Assembly (NCBI GenBank): GCA_963678215.1
Contig: OY782758.1
Location: 1,860,001-1,924,000, forward strand
DNA from: Thiobius zoothamnicola
Lineage (GTDB): Bacteria > Pseudomonadota > Gammaproteobacteria > Chromatiales > Chromatiaceae
DNA: 64,000 nt
Reading direction: 5' to 3'
Under the pieces are notes generated by a model, which worked only from the letters and a program-made list of their open reading frames with translations, did not search any database and was not told where the DNA came from. This document shows positions 61,112-64,000 of this stretch, piece by piece; position 1 is the stretch's first letter, and every line of letters begins with the position of its first letter. The position numbers and the translations under genes were made by a program.

Positions 61112-61861
61112 ATGGCGGGTCATAGTAAATGGGCCAATATCAAACATAAAAAAGCGGCGAATGATAAAAAACGTGGCAAGCTTTGGTCAAAATTGATTAA
61201 AGAGGTCACTGTTGCCGCGAAACAGGGCGGCGGCGAATTGGAATCGAATCCGCGTTTGCGTCTGGCTGTGGATAAAGCCAAAGCCAGTAATATGCCGAAT
61301 GATACGATTGATCGGGCGATCAAACGTGGTGCAGGTGGAGAAGAGGAGGGGATGTATGACGAAATCCGCTATGAAGGTTACGGGCCGGGCGGTATCGCCG
61401 TGATGGTTGACTGCTTGACCGATAATCGCAATCGCACGGCGTCTGAAGTCCGTCACGCCTTCACCAAACATGGAGGCAATTTGGGTACGGATGGTTCGGT
61501 CGCCTATCTGTTTCAGCAGAAAGGCGTCATCAGTTATGCGCCCGGTGCGGATGAAGAGGCATTGATGGAGGCGGCACTGGATGTTGGTGCGGATGATGTG
61601 ATCGTCAACAACGATGGCTCTATGGATGTTTATGCGACGGTGGATGAATTTGCTGCTGTCAGAGAAGGTCTGTCGGATACGGGGCAAACGCCGGATAGCG
61701 CGGAAATCACCTTTCTGGCTGATACCCAGACGCTGCTTGATCTGGAAGGTGCGGAAAAAATCTTGCGTATGGTGGATTTCCTGGAAGATCTGGATGATGT
61801 GCAGGAGGTTTACACCAATGCGGATATTCCGCCGGATATCCTGCTTGAATTCGCGGATTGA
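61112..61861 (+). CDS. yebC: YebC/TACO1-family protein
   Basis: 249 residues with the conserved start AGHSKWANIKHKKAANDKKR, then IKEVTVAAKQGGG and YEGYGPGGIAVMVDCLTDNR. In bacteria, YebC1 proteins relieve ribosome stalling at proline stretches or act as regulators. It sits directly upstream of ruvC; its TGA shares a base with the ruvC ATG. GAGGTAAAGC precedes the start. Confidence 0.95.
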   Translation: MAGHSKWANIKHKKAANDKKRGKLWSKLIKEVTVAAKQGGGELESNPRLRLAVDKAKASNMPNDTIDRAIKRGAGGEEEGMYDEIRYEGYGPGGIAVMVDCLTDNRNRTASEVRHAFTKHGGNLGTDGSVAYLFQQKGVISYAPGADEEALMEAALDVGADDVIVNNDGSMDVYATVDEFAAVREGLSDTGQTPDSAEITFLADTQTLLDLEGAEKILRMVDFLEDLDDVQEVYTNADIPPDILLEFAD

Positions 61862-62361
61862 TGGGGGTGTCACGCATTCTGGGTATTGATCCGGGTTCGC
61901 GCGTCACCGGATATGGCGTTATCGACAGCGCGCGCAATCAGCATCAATACATTACCAGTGGTTGCATACGCACCCAGCAAAAGGCGTTCCCGGACAGGTT
62001 GGGCGAGATATTTGATGGGATTCGCGCCATTTTGCAGCAAACCCAGCCGACTCAGGTTGCGATTGAACAAATTTTCGTCGCCAACAGTGCCTTATCCGCG
62101 CTGAAGTTGGGGCAGGCGCGCGGCGCAGCCATCACCGCCGTGGTGACTTTGGATTTGCCCGTTCATGAATATACGCCGCGTGCGGTGAAGCAGTCACTGG
62201 TGGGTAGCGGCGGCGCAACCAAAGAGCAAGTGCAGCATATGGTGCGCATTTTATTGGCCAGACAACAAAAAATGAGCCTGGATGAATCTGATGCATTGGC
62301 GATCGCCTTGTGCCATGCTCATACTTATCAAACACGGCAGAAACTAAAACTACCGATATGA
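61861..62361 (+). CDS. ruvC: Holliday junction resolvase RuvC
   Basis: 166 residues from ATG 61861; a TTG one codon earlier is less likely. The catalytic acids are in ILGIDPGSRVTGYGVID (D near residue 9), VAIEQIFVANSALSALKLGQ (Glu) and MSLDESDALAIALCHAH (two Asp). It cuts Holliday junctions after branch migration by RuvAB. The stop overlaps the ruvA start. Confidence 0.95.
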   Translation: MGVSRILGIDPGSRVTGYGVIDSARNQHQYITSGCIRTQQKAFPDRLGEIFDGIRAILQQTQPTQVAIEQIFVANSALSALKLGQARGAAITAVVTLDLPVHEYTPRAVKQSLVGSGGATKEQVQHMVRILLARQQKMSLDESDALAIALCHAHTYQTRQKLKLPI

Positions 62362-62960
62362 TTGGTTTTCTACGCGGCAAGGTCGCGCATAAACAACCAC
62401 CGGCTTTACTGTTGGATGTGAATGGCGTTGGTTATGAGTTACAGGCTCCCATGTCAACCTTTTACGCTCTGCCTGAGGGAGAGCAAACCGTTGCGCTATA
62501 CACGCATATGGCGATACGGGATGATGCTCACATACTTTATGCTTTCACCACATTGACCGAACGGGCGCTGTTTTGTGATTTGCTGAAAGTGAATGGCGTT
62601 GGCGGGAAAATGGCTTTGGCGATTCTGTCCGGCATGACGACTGACGAATTTATCCATACCATCCAGGCTGCGGATTCGGTTGCGTTGACCCGTTTGCCGG
62701 GAATCGGTAAAAAGACGGCTGAACGGTTGATTATTGAGATGCGGGATCGGTTGCCGTCAGGCGATGGGGGAGGGGGCGTTAAACTGGCAGCAACCACAAG
62801 ATCAACGGTTTCGCAATCTTCTGTTTTGGATGATGCTTTGGGCGCTTTGTTGGCGTTAGGTTATAAATCCGCAGAAGCACAGCGCATGTTGAAATCGGTT
62901 GAGCACGATAATTTGTCCGCTGAAGAAGTGATTCGCCAGGCGTTGAAAACGGTGTCTTGA
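62358..62960 (+). CDS. ruvA: Holliday junction branch migration subunit RuvA
   Basis: 200 residues from ATG 62358. Domain I (IGFLRGKVAHK, LLLDVNGVGYELQAP), domain II with two helix-hairpin-helix motifs (LLKVNGVGGKMALAILSGM and LTRLPGIGKKTAERLIIEMR), and the C-terminal domain III (ALGALLALGYKSAEAQRMLK), which binds RuvB. RuvB normally follows, but here the next gene is pheA on the other strand, so ruvB lies elsewhere. Confidence 0.96.
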   Translation: MIGFLRGKVAHKQPPALLLDVNGVGYELQAPMSTFYALPEGEQTVALYTHMAIRDDAHILYAFTTLTERALFCDLLKVNGVGGKMALAILSGMTTDEFIHTIQAADSVALTRLPGIGKKTAERLIIEMRDRLPSGDGGGGVKLAATTRSTVSQSSVLDDALGALLALGYKSAEAQRMLKSVEHDNLSAEEVIRQALKTVS

Positions 62961-62974
62961 ACAGCTCGCCTGTT

Positions 62975-64000
62975 TTATAAAACCGCTTGTGGGTATGAAC
63001 CCAGCACTTTATACATACCAGCCTGCTTTTGCAGTGCTTTTAAGGCAGTCGCCACATCCGCATCATCTTGATGGCCCAGAATATCCACAAAGAACACATA
63101 ATCCCAATTGCCACGGCGTGAGGGGCGTGATTCGATGCGGGTCATGCTGATGTTATGTTCGGCCAATGGTTGGAGTAGGCGATAAAGGCCGCCCGCCTCA
63201 TTACGGGTTGACAATAGCAGGCTGGTTTTGTCTTGCCCGGAAGCCGGTGTGGTTTGTTGGCCAACCACCAGAAAACGGGTCGTGTTGCCGGGTTCATCTT
63301 CAATGTTCGTCGCCAGTTTATTCAGGTCGTACAATTCGGCGGCCAATACGCCGGCAATCGCCGCCGTGTCAGGGTGAGCCGCTGCCAGCCGGGCAGCTTC
63401 CGCATTACTGCTGACGGTCACCCGATCAACATGGGGCAAGTGGCGATCCAGCCAGGCCCGGCATTGCGCAAAAGATTGTTGGTGTGAATAAACGGTCTGG
63501 ATATCGTCAAATGTGTCGTTGGTGAATGATTTGCCCAGCAGGTTGTGGTGTATGCGCAGGCTGACTTCACCGCAGATTTGCAAATTGGAGGCCAGAAACA
63601 TATCCAACGTATGATTCACCACGCCTTCGGTGGAGTTTTCCACTGGTGCCACGCCGTAATCGACCGCATGGCTTTCGATCTCCTGGAACACATCGGTGAT
63701 GTTCGCCATTGGTGCCGTATGTACGGCGTGCCCGAAATGTTTGAGGGCGGCGGCTTGGGTAAAGGTGCCTTCAGGCCCCAGGTAGGCGACGCGCAATGGG
63801 CGTTCCAGTGCCAAGCAGGCTGACATGATTTCACGAAACAGGCGCGACAGGGTTTCATTATCCAGCGGACCGGTATTACGCGATTGGATCTGGCGTAAGA
63901 TCTGCGCTTCGCGTTCCGGGCGGTAAAACACGGCATCGGCATTTTCCGACAATTTGACCTGGGCGACCTCCATGGCCGCCTCAGCGCGTTGATTCAACAA
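62975..64000 (-). CDS. pheA: bifunctional chorismate mutase/prephenate dehydratase, 5' end outside window
   Basis: 342 codons visible, open to the window edge. The first 80 are the end of an AroQ chorismate mutase domain (LLNQRAEAAMEVAQVKLSEN, then RFREIMSACLALERPL-type helices). The prephenate dehydratase domain follows (VAYLGPEGTFTQAAALKHFG, VDYGVAPVENSTEGVVNHTL) and then the regulatory ACT domain (LSTRNEAGGLYRLLQPLAEH and NISMTRIESRPSRRGNWDYV). It makes phenylpyruvate for phenylalanine; the ESRP motif is the feedback site. About 15-20 N-terminal residues are missing. Confidence 0.95.
   Translation of the reverse strand: MLNQRAEAAMEVAQVKLSENADAVFYRPEREAQILRQIQSRNTGPLDNETLSRLFREIMSACLALERPLRVAYLGPEGTFTQAAALKHFGHAVHTAPMANITDVFQEIESHAVDYGVAPVENSTEGVVNHTLDMFLASNLQICGEVSLRIHHNLLGKSFTNDTFDDIQTVYSHQQSFAQCRAWLDRHLPHVDRVTVSSNAEAARLAAAHPDTAAIAGVLAAELYDLNKLATNIEDEPGNTTRFLVVGQQTTPASGQDKTSLLLSTRNEAGGLYRLLQPLAEHNISMTRIESRPSRRGNWDYVFFVDILGHQDDADVATALKALQKQAGMYKVLGSYPQAVL

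Overview
The window is chromosomal DNA of a gammaproteobacterium of roughly 50% GC. Conserved gammaproteobacterial blocks support this: sspAB, pilMNOPQ, argC to erpA, moaB-moeA-moaD-moaE-mobA, yebC-ruvC-ruvA, rapA and lnt. A secreted Trp/Gly/Asn/Pro/Tyr-rich protein at 1058-1561 resembles sulfur globule envelope proteins, and two periplasmic thioredoxin-fold proteins follow nearby. A sulfur-oxidising lineage is therefore plausible but not proven; I cannot name the genus.

Layout. 1-11872: a partial HlyD-type adaptor, the sulfur-globule-like gene, sspAB, xerC, then a run of thioredoxin-like genes, a TolC/adaptor pair and the type IV pilus genes pilMNOPQ, mostly overlapping by a few bases. 11873-23920: an island of mobile DNA. 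It holds a vgrG-like 5' stub cut by an IS3 element, an IS5 element at a deletion junction, a few low-GC cargo genes, an IS4 element, a PIN/HTH toxin-antitoxin pair, and a tyrosine integrase gene split by a three-level nest of insertion sequences (IS630-A, holding IS3, holding IS630-B). The right end is a 3' half of a tRNA-Thr gene, the probable attachment site. 24110-40093: housekeeping genes (purB, a cyclase-family protein, hom, alaC-like, argC, a DUF6776-like protein, bactofilin, erpA, lpdA, ribF, lspA, murJ, molybdenum cofactor genes).

40087-45934 is a type II-C CRISPR-Cas locus: cas9, cas1 and cas2 on the minus strand, a short array (11 repeats, 10 spacers) on the plus strand convergent with them, and a tracrRNA on the plus strand divergent from cas9. 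I found the tracrRNA by its anti-repeat and terminator. Two features are unusual. The cas9 frame ends early, and the missing C-terminal part is a separate 84-codon ORF that starts two bases after the cas9 stop, in the -1 frame. Also, two small single-helix membrane ORFs sit between two degenerate copies of the CRISPR repeat.

46034-64000: a GldA/GldG-like ABC system, ridA, lnt, rapA, a receiver-like protein lacking its phospho-acceptor, an AI-2E-family transporter, an AddB-like nuclease, a PqiA-like protein, yebC-ruvC-ruvA and a pheA gene cut by the window edge.

All calls come from reading the sequence. No database search, structure prediction or RNA folding was run.
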